Shown one piece after another: positions 36,666-46,838 of a DNA stretch of 64,000 nt. The position numbers were made by a program, and so were the translations under genes. The DNA lies in the NCBI RefSeq assembly GCF_025787225.1, contig NZ_CP090958.1, positions 1,331,856-1,395,855 of the forward strand, read 5' to 3'. The notes under the pieces are model-generated. The model saw only the letters and a list, made by a program, of their open reading frames with translations, was not told the origin of the DNA and searched no databases. How positions within the stretch are numbered: the stretch's first letter is position 1; the number at the start of each line of letters is the position of its first letter. Source of the stretch: Saxibacter everestensis. GTDB lineage: Bacteria; Actinomycetota; Actinomycetes; Actinomycetales; Brevibacteriaceae.

Positions 36666-39428
36666 TCAGCCGGATTCGCCGGCGTTGTTTCCGGACGAGC
36701 CGGCTGTCACATCATGCAGCCGGTACTTCTCGATCGCCTCGGTGACCTTGCTTCGTTCGATCGAACCGGCGTTGGCCAGCGACAGGAGGGCACGAACAAC
36801 CATCGACGGTCCATCGATCTTGAAGTACCGTCGCGCGGCCGGACGGGTATCCGAAATAGCGAAGCCGTCTGCGCCGAGCGAGGCATAGTCCTGCTTGATG
36901 AACTGCCGGATCTGATCCGGGACGCCCCGCATGTAATCGCTGACCGCGATGACCGGCCCTTCGGCGCCCTCTAGCTGCTGGGCTACGAAAGGCACCCGCG
37001 GCTCCTCCTCGGGGTGCAGGAACGCGTGTTCGTCGGCCGCCATACCGTCGCGACGGAGCTCGTTCCAGGAGGTGACCGACCAGACATCGGCGGAAACCCC
37101 CCAGTCCTCCTGCAGTAGTTCCTGCGCTTCCAGGGCCCAGGGGACTGCGACACCCGATGCCAGCAGCTGGACCTTCGGTCCGTCGAGCGCAGGACCGTCT
37201 TCCAGCTTGTAGATGCCCTTGAGGACGCCCTCGACATCGAGGTTCTCCGGCTCCGCTGGCTGCACCATCGGCTCGTTGTAGAGCGTGATGTAGTAAATCG
37301 AGTCCGGATCCTTGCGCGGATCCTCCGGGTCATACATCCTGGCCAGGCCATCGCGCATGATGTGACCGATTTCGTAACCGAACGCCGGATCGTAGGCGAC
37401 GACGGCTGGATTCGTGGCCGCCAGCAGGTGTGAATGTCCGTCGCCGTGCTGCAGTCCTTCACCGGTGAGCGTTGTCCGGCCGGCGGTGGCGCCCAGCAGG
37501 AAGCCACGCGTCATCTGGTCGGCAGCCGCCCAGATCGAGTCGCCGGTTCGCTGGAAACCGAACATCGAGTAGAAGATGTAAATCGGGATCATCGGCTCGC
37601 CATGCGTGGCGTAGGACGTTCCGGCGGCGGTGAAACCAGCCATCGCGCCCGCCTCGTTGATGCCGACGTGCAGAATCTGGCCCTGTGCCGATTCCTTGTA
37701 CGTCAGGAACAGCTCGCGGTCGACCGAGATGTAGTTCTGGCCATGCGGGTTGTAGATCTTCGCCGTCGGGAAGAATGAGTCCATCCCGAAGGTCCGCGCC
37801 TCGTCCGGAATGATCGGCACAATGCGCTTGCCGAATTCCTTGTCCCGCATCAGATCCTTGAGCAAGCGGACGAACGCCATCGTGCTGGCGATTTCCTGCT
37901 TGCCGGAGCCGCGCTTGACCACCTCGTACGCCTTCTCGCCCGGCAGCTGGAGTTCGGCGTGCTTTGCGCGGCGCTCAGGCAGCGGCCCACCCAGAGCCTT
38001 GCGCCGGTCCATCAGGTACTGGATCTCGGGGGAGTCCGCTCCCGGATGGTAGTACGGCGGCGCGTACGGGTCGGCTTCCAGAGCAGCGTCGTCAATCGGG
38101 ATCTGCAGGTGGTCCCGGAACAGCTTCAGATCTTCGAGCGTCAGCTTCTTCATCTGGTGGGTGGCGTTGCGTGCCTCGAAGTGCGGACCGAGACCGTAAC
38201 CCTTAACTGTCATCGCAAGCACTACGGTCGGCTGGCCGGTATGTTCCATCGCGGCCTTGTATGCGGCGTAGACCTTGCGGTAGTCGTGGCCGCCGCGCTT
38301 CAGGTTCCAGATCTGCTCGTCGCTGTAGTCCTCGACCATCTGCTTCGTGCGCGGATCGCGTCCGAAGAAGTTGTCCCGGACGAAACCGCCGGACTCGCCC
38401 TTGTAGGTCTGGTAATCGCCATCGGGCGTCTTGTTCATCAGATTGACCAGCGCACCATCGCGGTCCGCCGCCAACAAGGGGTCCCATTCGCGTCCCCAGA
38501 CGACCTTGATCACGTTCCAGCCGGCACCGCGGAAGAACGACTCGAGCTCCTGCACGATTTTGCCGTTGCCGCGGACAGGACCATCCAGACGCTGCAGATT
38601 GCAGTTGATGACGAATGTCAGGTTGTCGAGTTCGTCGTTCGCGGCGGCTTGCAACAGGCCGCGGCTCTCCGGCTCATCCATTTCGCCGTCACCGAGGAAC
38701 GCCCAGACGTGCTGATCCTTGGTGTCCTTGATTCCGCGGGAATCCAGGTACTTGTTGAACTGCGCCTGGTAGATGGAATTCATCGGCCCGATGCCCATGG
38801 ACACGGTGGGGAACTCCCAGAAGTCCGGCATGTGGCGTGGGTGCGGGTAGGAAGCCAAGCCAGCGGGTTCACCGTCGATGAGGTGGGATGCCTGCTGGCG
38901 GAACCCGTCGAGCTGGTCCTCTGAGAGCCGCCCTTCCAGGAAGGCCCGGGCGTACATGCCGGGGGAGGCGTGGCCCTGCATGAAGACCTGGTCGCCGCCG
39001 CCCGGGTGGTTCTTGCCACGGAAGAAATGGTTGAAGCCCACTTCGTACAGCGTCGCGGCACCCGCGTAGGTCGAGATATGCCCGCCGACTCCGATATCCG
39101 GGCGCTGGGCGCGGTGCACCATGACAGCGGCGTTCCAGCGAAGCCACTTTCGGTAGCGTCGTTCGACCTCTTCGTCACCCGGGAACCAGGGCTCGTTTTC
39201 CGGACCGATGGTGTTGATGTAATCGGTCGCCGTCAGGCTGGGCACGCCGACGTTGCGCATGCGTGCCCGCTGAAGCAGGCTGAGCATCACATAGCGCGCC
39301 CGGGTGCGGCCGCCTTCGTCAACCAGTCCGTCAAGGGACTCGAGCCATTCCGCCGTCTCTTCGGGGTCGATGTCGGGTATCTGGCTGGGTAAGCCGTTGA
39401 GGATTGGTCCTGCTTCGTCGCGAGCCAC
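36666..39428 (-). CDS. aceE: Pyruvate dehydrogenase E1 component (homodimeric AceE)
   Basis: A 920-residue thiamine-diphosphate enzyme that decarboxylates pyruvate in the pyruvate dehydrogenase complex. The TPP-binding motif is in [14 protein letters not shown], and the family start [20 protein letters not shown]. The GTG at 39428 is chosen for GAGAGGAAG just upstream; an open frame to 39638 adds 70 residues without family character. It is divergent from a DUF3052 gene, a common arrangement in actinobacteria. No E2 or E3 gene is near. Confidence 0.95.
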   Translation of the reverse strand: MARDEAGPILNGLPSQIPDIDPEETAEWLESLDGLVDEGGRTRARYVMLSLLQRARMRNVGVPSLTATDYINTIGPENEPWFPGDEEVERRYRKWLRWNAAVMVHRAQRPDIGVGGHISTYAGAATLYEVGFNHFFRGKNHPGGGDQVFMQGHASPGMYARAFLEGRLSEDQLDGFRQQASHLIDGEPAGLASYPHPRHMPDFWEFPTVSMGIGPMNSIYQAQFNKYLDSRGIKDTKDQHVWAFLGDGEMDEPESRGLLQAAANDELDNLTFVINCNLQRLDGPVRGNGKIVQELESFFRGAGWNVIKVVWGREWDPLLAADRDGALVNLMNKTPDGDYQTYKGESGGFVRDNFFGRDPRTKQMVEDYSDEQIWNLKRGGHDYRKVYAAYKAAMEHTGQPTVVLAMTVKGYGLGPHFEARNATHQMKKLTLEDLKLFRDHLQIPIDDAALEADPYAPPYYHPGADSPEIQYLMDRRKALGGPLPERRAKHAELQLPGEKAYEVVKRGSGKQEIASTMAFVRLLKDLMRDKEFGKRIVPIIPDEARTFGMDSFFPTAKIYNPHGQNYISVDRELFLTYKESAQGQILHVGINEAGAMAGFTAAGTSYATHGEPMIPIYIFYSMFGFQRTGDSIWAAADQMTRGFLLGATAGRTTLTGEGLQHGDGHSHLLAATNPAVVAYDPAFGYEIGHIMRDGLARMYDPEDPRKDPDSIYYITLYNEPMVQPAEPENLDVEGVLKGIYKLEDGPALDGPKVQLLASGVAVPWALEAQELLQEDWGVSADVWSVTSWNELRRDGMAADEHAFLHPEEEPRVPFVAQQLEGAEGPVIAVSDYMRGVPDQIRQFIKQDYASLGADGFAISDTRPAARRYFKIDGPSMVVRALLSLANAGSIERSKVTEAIEKYRLHDVTAGSSGNNAGESG

Positions 39429-39663
39429 GAGCTTCCTCTCAATTCTTCGCGCGCTGACAGGCTTTTGGTCTGCTTCGCGCTGACGACGTCGATTCGTGCG
39501 ATGGTATCGGTGGCATCCTATCTTGCACACCATGAACAATGCTTCCACCTGCTCGGTGGCTCTGCGCAGGCGGGATGCAAAACGCAGGTTGAAAGATGCC
39601 TCGGGCGGGTTGTGCGCATAGAGTGATGTGCGGAACACTCATCTTCATGAAAGGAAGCGATAC

Positions 39664-40089
39664 GTGAGCGGCAACAGCTCCGCAAAGCCGGCGCAGGAGA
39701 ACCTTGGCGAAAACCTCGGATTCCGCGCGGGACAGATCGTTCAGGAGCTCGGGTATGACGATGACGTCGATTTCGATCTGCGCGACGTGATCGAGGGAAT
39801 CATCGGCAGTGAGCTCGAGGACGAAGACTCGCAGGAGGTAGTTGACGCCGTCATCCTGTGGTGGAGATCAGACGACGACGACCTGATCGATGCCCTGGTG
39901 GATTCGCTGTCGACGCTGGACGAGGGTGGCGTCGTCTGGTTGCTCACGCCGAAGCCGTCGCGTCCCGGGCATGTGCCCGCCGGTGAGATTTCGGAAGCCG
40001 CGCCGACCGCGGGCATGCACGTCACCTCTTCAATCAGCGCATCCGGCGACTGGTCCGGCACGCGTTTGGTAAGCCGCAAAAGTCGCTGA
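39664..40089 (+). CDS. DUF3052 family protein
   Basis: A 141-residue acidic protein of the actinobacterial DUF3052 family. ENLGFRAGQIVQELGYDDDV and VVDAVILWWRSDDDDLIDAL are the characteristic stretches. The function is unknown; it is regularly divergent from aceE, as here. The GTG at 39664 has AAGGAAG at about 7 nt; an earlier in-frame ATG at 39628 is not needed. The stop shares a base with the next ATG. Confidence 0.9.
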   Translation: MSGNSSAKPAQENLGENLGFRAGQIVQELGYDDDVDFDLRDVIEGIIGSELEDEDSQEVVDAVILWWRSDDDDLIDALVDSLSTLDEGGVVWLLTPKPSRPGHVPAGEISEAAPTAGMHVTSSISASGDWSGTRLVSRKSR

Positions 40090-40634
40090 TGCCTGCCGGG
40101 CGCAGCTTCCCGATGCCCGAGCGCCGGTTGCCGGACGAAGGGACCCTTGCACCCGATTTCGAGTTGCCGGGTCAATTCGGATCGTCGGTCCGGCTGTCGA
40201 CGCTGTGCCGCGATGGCGATGTTCTGCTGGTGTTCTTCCCGTTCGCATTCTCCTCGGTCTGTGGAACCGAGCTGACCCGGCTGCGAGAACTGAGCGCCGG
40301 ATTCGCCCGACGCGGGATGTCGTTGCTGACAGTGTCGGTGGATACTAAATTCGCGCTGAGAGCCTATGCCGAGGCAGAGAACCTCGACTTCCCGATGCTG
40401 AGCGACTTCTGGCCGCACGGTGCGGTCGCACAGCTCTACGGCGTGTTCAACCAGGAGCTCGGCCGGGCCGAACGTGGCACCTTCCTGGTTTCCAGCGATC
40501 GGCGGATCGCCGCCCGCCAGGTGGGTGACGCGGCGCAGGCGAGAGACTTCTCACAGTTCCTCGCGGACGACGCTCCTGAGGCCCACGAGGCCGCGACTGA
40601 TCTCGGACAAACGAAATCCTCTGACCAGAACTGA
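40089..40634 (+). CDS. AhpE-like peroxiredoxin
   Basis: A 181-residue AhpC/TSA-family thiol peroxidase. The peroxidatic Cys is in FAFSSVCGTEL. No clear resolving Cys is seen, which fits 1-Cys AhpE-type enzymes that use mycothiol or another thiol. It overlaps the DUF3052 stop by one base. The last codons, including TGA, are the first two units of a 10-bp tandem repeat. Confidence 0.85.
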   Translation: MPAGRSFPMPERRLPDEGTLAPDFELPGQFGSSVRLSTLCRDGDVLLVFFPFAFSSVCGTELTRLRELSAGFARRGMSLLTVSVDTKFALRAYAEAENLDFPMLSDFWPHGAVAQLYGVFNQELGRAERGTFLVSSDRRIAARQVGDAAQARDFSQFLADDAPEAHEAATDLGQTKSSDQN

Positions 40635-40650
40635 CTAGAACTGACCAGAA
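40621..40650 (+). repeat. 10-bp tandem repeat containing the peroxiredoxin stop codon
   Basis: Three units, CTGACCAGAA, CTGACTAGAA and CTGACCAGAA, run without gaps. The TGA at 40632-40634, inside the second unit, is the gene's stop. The third unit lies fully outside the gene, just before the HIT gene. Confidence 0.85.
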
Positions 40651-40665
40651 CAAGGAAGGCCGGCT

Positions 40666-41100
40666 ATGAGCAGCATATTCACAAAGATTATCGACGGCGA
40701 GATCCCGGCCCGGTTCGTTTGGGCGGATGACCAGGTGGTTGCCTTCCTCGACGCTGGTCCGCTCACTGACGGGCACACCCTCGTTGTGCCACGCAAGGAA
40801 GTCGATCATTGGATGGACGCCGACGATGAATTGAGCGCTCGGCTCTACACGGTGGCCAGAATCATCGCTTCCGCGCAACGGTTGGAATTCGGCAGTGAAC
40901 GAGTCGGCTTGATGGTTCAGGGCTTCGAGGTTCCGCACCTTCACCTGCACGTGTGGCCGGCGAACGGCCCGGCGGACTTCAACCTGGCCAACGCCAACAA
41001 GAATCCGGATCCGAAGCAGCTGGATGACAACGCCGCCCGGCTCAGGGCGGCACTGGTTGCCGCCGGTCATGGCGAGGCTGTGCCTGACGCCGACGAGTGA
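40666..41100 (+). CDS. HIT family nucleotide hydrolase/transferase
   Basis: A 144-residue HIT protein. The catalytic histidine triad is in PHLHLHVWP and the start IFTKIIDGEIPARFVWADD is typical. Members hydrolyse AMP-lysine or diadenosine compounds; the actual substrate is unknown. It follows the peroxiredoxin in the same direction after 31 bp and is convergent with ribH. Confidence 0.9.
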   Translation: MSSIFTKIIDGEIPARFVWADDQVVAFLDAGPLTDGHTLVVPRKEVDHWMDADDELSARLYTVARIIASAQRLEFGSERVGLMVQGFEVPHLHLHVWPANGPADFNLANANKNPDPKQLDDNAARLRAALVAAGHGEAVPDADE

Positions 41101-41114
41101 TACGCCGAGCAGTG

Positions 41115-41152
41115 CGCGGTTAGAGCCGGGCTTTCGCGGTTAGAGCCGGGCT
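41115..41152 (-). repeat. 20-bp tandem duplication containing the ribH stop codon
   Basis: CGCGGTTAGAGCCGGGCT occurs at 41115-41132 and 41135-41152, period 20 bp. The TTA at 41140-41142 is the ribH stop (TAA on the minus strand). The second copy, seen in the direction of ribH, lies wholly beyond the gene. Confidence 0.88.
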
Positions 41153-41637
41153 GCCTTGAGCACGACGGCCGAACTGATCGCGGCTTCGGCGGCTTCGGCG
41201 CCCTTGTCCTCAATTGACCCCGGCAGACCGGCGCGATCAAGCGCCTGCTGCTCGTCGTCGCAGGTCAGCAGCCCGAAGCCGACCGGAATGCCGGTCCGGG
41301 TAGAAACATCGGTGAGGCCGATTGTCGCAGCCTGGCATACGTAGTCGAAGTGCGGCGTGCCGCCTCTGATGACGACGCCCAGCGCAATTATCGCGTCATA
41401 GTCGGCTCGCGCCATTCGCGAGGCGAACACCGGTAGCTCGAAGCTGCCCGGAGCCCGCAACACAGTCGGCTCGAGGTCGGCAAGTTCACAGACACGTTTG
41501 GCGCCGGCAATCAGTCCGTCCATCACCGTTGTGTGCCAGCTCGCGGCAACGATTCCGACCCGTAGCCGGGGAATAGTGGTGCCGTCGGCGAGGCGGCCTT
41601 CGTTGATTCCGATTCCCGGCGTTCCTGCATTGCTCAT
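41140..41637 (-). CDS. ribH: 6,7-dimethyl-8-ribityllumazine synthase
   Basis: A 165-residue lumazine synthase, the next-to-last step of riboflavin synthesis. It has the family segments [17 protein letters not shown] and [17 protein letters not shown], the latter with the active-site His. It overlaps ribBA by 4 nt. It is the last gene of the riboswitch-controlled operon. It usually forms a hollow capsid of many subunits. Confidence 0.95.
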   Translation of the reverse strand: MSNAGTPGIGINEGRLADGTTIPRLRVGIVAASWHTTVMDGLIAGAKRVCELADLEPTVLRAPGSFELPVFASRMARADYDAIIALGVVIRGGTPHFDYVCQAATIGLTDVSTRTGIPVGFGLLTCDDEQQALDRAGLPGSIEDKGAEAAEAAISSAVVLKAARL

Positions 41638-42929
41638 GGTGCGACTCCTAGCTGTGTGGTTCCCGACGAGCGTCCGGGTGCGGGCAGGTCCCCGATGTCG
41701 ATGACATGCCCCATCCGGTCCCGTTTCGTGGTGAGGTAGGCGAGGTTTTCCGGCGTCGCCATCGACGGCCGCTGCAATTGCGCCGTCACTTCGATTCCGT
41801 CTTTTTCCAACGCCGCCCGTTTTCCCGGATTGTTGGAAAGCAGCCTGATCCGGGTGACGTCAAGGTCCCGAAGGATGGCCGCCGCCGCGTGATAGCTCCT
41901 GTCGTCGACCGGGAGGCCGAGATCCAGGTTTGCGTCGACGGTGTCCCGGCCGGCTTCCTGCAGAGCGTACGCCTGGAGCTTCGCGGTCAGTCCGATGCCG
42001 CGGCCCTCGTGTCCGCGAAGATAGATGAGCACACCGCGACCTGCCTCGGCGATTTCCTGCATTGCGGAGCGCAGCTGGTTTCCGCAATCGCAGCGGCTGG
42101 ATCCGAAGACATCCCCGGTGAGGCATTCCGAGTGAACCCGCACCAGCGGCGCCTCATCTGAGCGTGCATCCAGGCCGAGGGTCAGCACCAGGTGTTCGTC
42201 GTCGCTGACCTCGTTGCGGTAGGCGGTCGCCATGAACCGGGGAGCATCGTCGCCCGGTGACGATTGTGCCAGCGTGCTGGGCAGAAGCACTGCCGGGCTG
42301 GCCGATAGCGGAGATTCGATCAGGTACCGATAGGCCACCAGGTCCTCAATAGAGATCATCACCAAACCGTGACTGTCGCAGAACTCGCGGGTCGCCGGTG
42401 CATCCATGATGCTCCCGTCGTCCGCGACGAGCTCGCCGATCACGCCTGCCGGACTACAGCCGGCCAACCGGGTGAGGTCGATCGCCGCCTCAGTATGCCC
42501 GCGTCTGGCAAGAACACCGTGTTCCCTGGCCCGGAGCGGGAACACGTGCCCAGGCCGGGTGAGCTGCGCGGGCGTCGTTTCGGCGGAGGCGAGCAGCCGG
42601 CATGTTCGGGCGCGGTCCGCGGCCGAGATCCCTGTTGTCACCCCGATTCGGGCGTCGACGGATACCGAGTATGCGGTTCCCTTGGCATCCTCGTTTATCG
42701 CCGTCATCGGTGGCAGCGCGAGCGCGTCAAGCCGGCTGGCCGGAAGTGGCGCGCAGAGCACGCCGGAGGTGTGCCGAACCAGAAAGGCCATGCTGGCCGC
42801 GCTGGCGTGTTCTGCGGCGAGGATCAGGTCGCCCTCGTTTTCCCGGGAGGCGTCATCGACGACAGCCACCGGTTTTCCTGCCGCGAGGGCGGCCAATGCC
42901 TCGGGAATCGTATCCAGCCTGACGTTCAT
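41634..42929 (-). CDS. ribBA: Bifunctional DHBP synthase / GTP cyclohydrolase II
   Basis: A 431-residue two-domain enzyme. Residues about 1-205 are 3,4-dihydroxy-2-butanone-4-phosphate synthase, with [19 protein letters not shown]. Residues about 210-420 are GTP cyclohydrolase II, with the zinc cysteines in [16 protein letters not shown] and the catalytic [10 protein letters not shown]. It supplies both precursors of the flavin ring. It overlaps ribE and ribH by 4 nt each. Confidence 0.95.
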   Translation of the reverse strand: MNVRLDTIPEALAALAAGKPVAVVDDASRENEGDLILAAEHASAASMAFLVRHTSGVLCAPLPASRLDALALPPMTAINEDAKGTAYSVSVDARIGVTTGISAADRARTCRLLASAETTPAQLTRPGHVFPLRAREHGVLARRGHTEAAIDLTRLAGCSPAGVIGELVADDGSIMDAPATREFCDSHGLVMISIEDLVAYRYLIESPLSASPAVLLPSTLAQSSPGDDAPRFMATAYRNEVSDDEHLVLTLGLDARSDEAPLVRVHSECLTGDVFGSSRCDCGNQLRSAMQEIAEAGRGVLIYLRGHEGRGIGLTAKLQAYALQEAGRDTVDANLDLGLPVDDRSYHAAAAILRDLDVTRIRLLSNNPGKRAALEKDGIEVTAQLQRPSMATPENLAYLTTKRDRMGHVIDIGDLPAPGRSSGTTQLGVAP

Positions 42930-43540
42930 GATGTGCTCCCGGCGTTCGGAATGCTGATCAGGTTTTCGACGTATTTCGCGAGCACATCGACCTCCAGGTT
43001 GACCTGGTCACCGATCTCCCGGGTGCCAAGGGTCGTTTTCGCCAGTGTCGACGGGATCAGGCCGATCGAGATCGTCTGCTGGTCAACGGAGGCGACTGTG
43101 AGCGAGGTGCCATCGACGGTGATCGAGCCCTTGCCGACGACGTAGCGGCGGAGTTCCGGCGGAAGTGAGATCCGAACCATGTCCCATTTCGGCGTGGACT
43201 CGCGAGTCAGCAGTGTGCCCACTCCGTCCACGTGCCCCTGGACGATATGGCCGCCGAATCGTCCCGACGCTGGCATGGCCCGCTCGAGATTGACCCGGTC
43301 GCCGGCCCTCAACCGCGCCAGCGCCGACCGCTGCAGGGTTTCGTTCATCACGTCGACGGCGAACTGGCTGGCCGAAAACCCGGTGACGGTGAGGCAGACG
43401 CCATTGACTGCAATAGAGTCTCCGTCCGCGGCGTCGCTGACTACCAGGGTGGAGTCGATCCGCAGTGTGGCGCTTTGTGTTTCGGGACTGACATCGATTC
43501 CGGCCACCGTGCCCAGTTCCTCGATAATTCCGGTAAACAT
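42926..43540 (-). CDS. ribE: Riboflavin synthase alpha subunit
   Basis: A 204-residue enzyme with two lumazine-binding repeats, seen as GDSIAVNGVCLTV and GKGSITVDGTSLTV. It makes riboflavin from two lumazine molecules. The ATG at 43540 follows AAGGAG at 6 nt and gives the usual MFTGIIEELG start. It is 11 bp after ribD and overlaps ribBA by 4 nt. Confidence 0.95.
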   Translation of the reverse strand: MFTGIIEELGTVAGIDVSPETQSATLRIDSTLVVSDAADGDSIAVNGVCLTVTGFSASQFAVDVMNETLQRSALARLRAGDRVNLERAMPASGRFGGHIVQGHVDGVGTLLTRESTPKWDMVRISLPPELRRYVVGKGSITVDGTSLTVASVDQQTISIGLIPSTLAKTTLGTREIGDQVNLEVDVLAKYVENLISIPNAGSTS

Positions 43541-43551
43541 TGCGGGCTCCT

Positions 43552-44598
43552 TCACTTGTCTTCCAGCGTGTAGCTGAGGCGGACATCGCCGCCGAGAATC
43601 GTTGTGTCGTCGAGCTGCCAGCGCGTGGCGTCGGCAAGGGTGTGCAGGCCGAGATCGTTGATCACGCTGGTGCCGCTGCCCAGCATCAGCGGCGCGACAT
43701 AGAGGATCAGCCGGTCGACCAGACCGGCGCGCAGGAACGCCGAGCCGAGTGTGGCCCCGCCCTCCAGCAGCGCGCCTCGATGGCCGCGATCGAAGAGCAC
43801 CCGGCTCAGCGATTCCAGATCAACCCGGCCGTCGTCACCCGCGCCGAACTCGGCGGTGGTGGCGATCAGGGTCGGCGCATCGTCGTTGCGAACCGGTGCG
43901 TCGGGTGGGGTCCTGCCTTGCGAGTCGACGACAACTCGCAGGGGCTGGTGGTCGAGCAGTCGGCCGGCTGCGTCGCGGGCGGTTAGCCGCGCGCCATCCA
44001 GCAAGACGCTGCCACGGCCCGCGATGACGACGTCGGCCTGGCCGCGTAAGCGGTGGACGTCAGCACGTGAACTTGCCGAGGAAATCCACTGCGATGTGCC
44101 GTCTTCGGCTGCAATCCTGCCGTCGATCGTCATCGCTGCCTTGTACGTCAGGTGCACCCGGCGACGCGCGACGGCGGTAAGCCATTCCTGGTTGGCGGCC
44201 CGCGCGGCGCGCTCGTGCATGCCCGAGGAAATGTCGATGCCGTTGCCGGCCAGGCTGGCTCCGCCGCCTTGCGCATCGGAGGTCGGGTCGGCGACCGCGT
44301 AGACGACTCGGGCGATCCCGGCCTCCAGCAGCGTCGCGGAACAGGGCGGAGTGCGGCCATGATGATTGCACGGCTCGAGCGTGACGATGGCGGTTCCGCC
44401 CCGGGCCCTGTCTCCGGCGGCGCGTAGTGCGTGAACTTCGGCATGTGGTTCGCCGGGCCGTTCGTGCCAGCCTTCGCCGACGATGTCACCGTGCGGATCA
44501 AGGATCACGGCGCCGACTCGCGGATTGGGTGCGCAACCATTGGCGCCGAGCAGGGAAAGCTCGATGGCGCGCGTCATAGCGGCTGCGTCGGTTGTCAC
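43552..44598 (-). CDS. ribD: Bifunctional deaminase/reductase RibD
   Basis: A 348-residue enzyme. The N-terminal deaminase (about 1-145) has zinc ligands in HAEVHAL and EPCNHHGRTPPCS. The C-terminal reductase (about 150-345) includes TSQWISSASSRADVHRLR. It performs the second and third steps from GTP to riboflavin. It is the first gene of the operon, 145 bp after the FMN riboswitch. Confidence 0.94.
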   Translation of the reverse strand: MTTDAAAMTRAIELSLLGANGCAPNPRVGAVILDPHGDIVGEGWHERPGEPHAEVHALRAAGDRARGGTAIVTLEPCNHHGRTPPCSATLLEAGIARVVYAVADPTSDAQGGGASLAGNGIDISSGMHERAARAANQEWLTAVARRRVHLTYKAAMTIDGRIAAEDGTSQWISSASSRADVHRLRGQADVVIAGRGSVLLDGARLTARDAAGRLLDHQPLRVVVDSQGRTPPDAPVRNDDAPTLIATTAEFGAGDDGRVDLESLSRVLFDRGHRGALLEGGATLGSAFLRAGLVDRLILYVAPLMLGSGTSVINDLGLHTLADATRWQLDDTTILGGDVRLSYTLEDK

Positions 44599-44742
44599 CG
44601 CTGGTCCCTCGCAATCGATAAGTCGATGGAGTGAACCGGGGTGAGGAATGCCGTTGCGTGTCTGCCGTCGTCGATGAATAGGGAGACGTCACCCCTGACA
44701 TAGGGGACCGGTCACCTATCCACTTCCGCCGTTTCGCACGCG

Positions 44743-44863
44743 TGCTGCCTCCCATCCGGACTTTAACCGTCGGTCTCGGAGTTTCACCGAGTCAACCGGC
44801 CACCGAAATGGCCGGGTCGCGGACTATCACCGCCGGTTCGGACTTTCACCGACCCCGGAGCAC
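44743..44863 (-). promoter_or_regulatory. FMN riboswitch (RFN element)
   Basis: On the minus strand the region reads with the conserved RFN blocks: CTCCGGGGTCGGTGAAAGTC at the 5' side, then AACCGGCGGTGATAGTCCGC, and near the 3' end GGTTAAAGTCCGGATGGGAG. These match the FMN aptamer with its paired arms. It lies just upstream of ribD and should repress the operon when FMN is abundant. The 144 bp between it and ribD should hold the expression platform; no single hairpin was chosen. Confidence 0.95.
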
Positions 44864-44959
44864 GTTCTTACTGGATGAGGGTAACTCCGGGCAGAACACA
44901 AGCACAAACTGAGAGTGCTGCGGTGAAGGGCTGGTGCTCGGTCTGCTCGCAGACTCGGC

Positions 44960-45139
44960 TCAGGCTGCTGACTGCTTTACCGCCAGCACCGGGTAATCGC
45001 TTTCGATATCCGCGCCGGCCCATCCGCAATCTTCGGCCAGACACTGGGCGACGTTGACCAGTTCGTCGGTATCGGGCCAGCGGGCCAGGCCGATGTAGAC
45101 GACATCAGTTCCGCACTCTGGGCAATAGTTGATCTCCAT
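44960..45139 (-). CDS. Small zinc-ribbon-like protein
   Basis: A 59-residue protein. Cysteines at 6 and 9 (CPECG) and at 33 and 38 (CLAEDC) could form a zinc site. The remainder is acidic and ends in VKQSAA. It starts with ATG at 45139 with no clear ribosome site, so it may be leaderless. It was too short for routine calling and lies between the riboswitch and a divergent TetR gene. The function is unknown. Confidence 0.7.
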   Translation of the reverse strand: MEINYCPECGTDVVYIGLARWPDTDELVNVAQCLAEDCGWAGADIESDYPVLAVKQSAA

Positions 45140-45251
45140 GACGGCAGATTACGACCAGGCACTGACATCCGGCGCCACGACACTCCGGCACGGTCCCGAT
45201 CGCTTGAGCGCGGCTGGGTAGACTGATCTACCTAATCGATGAAAGGCGCGG

Positions 45252-45842
45252 GTGGCAACTGTGGGAACTGAGCAGAAACGTGCAGCATCGGCGCGTTCGC
45301 GGTTGCTGGATGCGGCGGCGCGCAGGTTCTACGCCGACGGTGTGGGGGCGACGGGCATCGATGCGATCACGGCCGAGGCCGGTGTTGCGAAAATGAGCCT
45401 GTACAACAATTTCGCCTCGAAGTCAGAATTGGTTCTGGCGTATATCGGGGCACGGCACCAGGAATGGCTTGAGCTCTACCGCGCCAGGCTTGCCGATGCG
45501 TCGACCTCGGGGGAGCGGGTGCTGGCGGTGTTTGACGCCTACATCGATCACGCCTCGACCGCCTATGAGCACGGGTTCCGTGGATGCGGCCTGCTGAACG
45601 CCGCGGCGGAGTTCCCGGTTGGCGACCCGGCGCGCGAGGCGGTGCGAGGGCAGAAGGAGCAGGTTGAGCAAATCCTGACATCGCACCTCGCCGAGCTGAC
45701 CGATACAGACCGGGCGAGAGAACTGGCGGAGCACTTCTGCTTCCTGCTGGAGGGCGCGATGGCGCGCGCGGGGCTCGAAGGTGACCCGTCGCGATTGATC
45801 CGTGCCCGCTCGATCGCCTCCGGCATGGTGGATGCGCTGTGA
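45252..45842 (+). CDS. TetR-family regulator
   Basis: A 196-residue TetR regulator. The N-terminal HTH includes AARRFYADGVGATGIDAI and KMSLYNNFASKSELVLAY. The C-terminal part resembles the group that controls exporters. The GTG at 45252 follows AAAGGCGCGG. Its stop overlaps the start of the EamA exporter (GTGA), so it probably controls that gene. Confidence 0.88.
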   Translation: MATVGTEQKRAASARSRLLDAAARRFYADGVGATGIDAITAEAGVAKMSLYNNFASKSELVLAYIGARHQEWLELYRARLADASTSGERVLAVFDAYIDHASTAYEHGFRGCGLLNAAAEFPVGDPAREAVRGQKEQVEQILTSHLAELTDTDRARELAEHFCFLLEGAMARAGLEGDPSRLIRARSIASGMVDAL

Positions 45843-46789
45843 ACCAGGGCAGGCTCGCGGGCGTGGCCGCGATCCTGACCACATCGTTCCTTTGGGGCAC
45901 GACGGGCACGGCGGCGACGTTCGCTCCCGATGCAGGCCCGTTGGCCATCGGCGCGGCCGCGCTCGGCATCGGGGGACTGTTGCAGGCGGCTATTGCCATT
46001 CCCGCGCTGCGGGGCTCATGGTCGATACTTCGGACCAACGCGGCTATGGTCGCTGCTGGCGCCGTGGCGGTCGCCATCTATCCGTTGGCGTTCTACAGCT
46101 CGATGCATCTGGGCGGTGTGGCGATCGGCACTGTGGTCTCGCTCGCCTCGGCCCCGCTGGCGTCTGGGGTACTTGAGCGGGTGTTGGAGCGCAGGGCATT
46201 GAGTCGCTGGTGGATGCTGGCAACGGTGCTCGGAGTGACCGGCGGCCTGCTGCTGTGCTTGTCGAGGCTGAGCCAGCTACCGTCCTCGGCATTGGCGACG
46301 GGCGCAAGCATAGTGCTGGGGCTGTTGGCGGGTGGCACCTATGCCGCGTACTCCTGGGTGGTGCACCGGCTTATGCAGAACGGCGCTGGCCGAGCCGCAT
46401 CGATGGGCGCGGTCTTCGGCACTGGTGGCGCTCTGCTGGTTCCGGTTCTGCTGATCACGGGTGCACCGCTGGTAGCCTCGGCCGAGTCATTCGTGGTCGC
46501 GTCCTATATGGCTCTGATACCGATGTTCCTTGGGTACTTCCTCTTCGGGTACGGCCTGAGCCGGGTGAAACCCAGCACCGCGACCACCCTCACGCTGAGC
46601 GAGCCTGCCGTGGCCGCCATCCTCGCAGTTGTCGTGGTCGGCGAACGCCTGACTGCCGCAGGATGGGTCGGGCTCGGTGTCATCTCAGCCGCCCTCGTCG
46701 TCCTGGTACTCGCGCCGACGAACATTCCGCAGGCCGAAAGCGATGGTGTTCGAGGAGCTCGCCGCTCCGGTGGAGTCATCCGCACTTGA
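45839..46789 (+). CDS. EamA/DMT-family transporter
   Basis: A 316-residue membrane protein with ten helices in two EamA repeats. The start FLWGTTGTAATFAP and the late LTLSEPAVAAILAVVVVGE are usual for the family. It may export amino acids or metabolites; the substrate is unknown. It is coupled to the TetR gene by a GTGA overlap. Its stop lies inside the promoter of the next operon. Confidence 0.9.
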   Translation: MNQGRLAGVAAILTTSFLWGTTGTAATFAPDAGPLAIGAAALGIGGLLQAAIAIPALRGSWSILRTNAAMVAAGAVAVAIYPLAFYSSMHLGGVAIGTVVSLASAPLASGVLERVLERRALSRWWMLATVLGVTGGLLLCLSRLSQLPSSALATGASIVLGLLAGGTYAAYSWVVHRLMQNGAGRAASMGAVFGTGGALLVPVLLITGAPLVASAESFVVASYMALIPMFLGYFLFGYGLSRVKPSTATTLTLSEPAVAAILAVVVVGERLTAAGWVGLGVISAALVVLVLAPTNIPQAESDGVRGARRSGGVIRT

Positions 46790-46816
46790 CCTTGACACTG
46801 TGACAAGGTTTTGAAT
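46786..46816 (+). promoter_or_regulatory. MerR-type promoter with palindrome in a 19-bp spacer
   Basis: TTGACC (46786-46791) and TTGAAT (46811-46816) are separated by 19 bp, longer than the normal 17. The spacer region holds a 21-bp near-palindrome, ACCTTGACACTGTGACAAGG plus T (46789-46809), with 18 matching bases. This is the classical arrangement for MerR activators that untwist the DNA. It drives the HEAT and MerR-HEAT genes and overlaps the end of eamA. Confidence 0.8.
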
Positions 46817-46838
46817 CTAAGGCGGAGGTGGTCCAGAA

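Noticed and set aside
37959-38924. 321-codon plus-strand frame inside aceE
   Set aside because: Antisense to aceE with no family features.
41087-41114. Duplicate of the HIT gene 3' end
   Set aside because: ACGCCGA occurs twice near the stop, but the match is too short and diverged to count with the clear cases.
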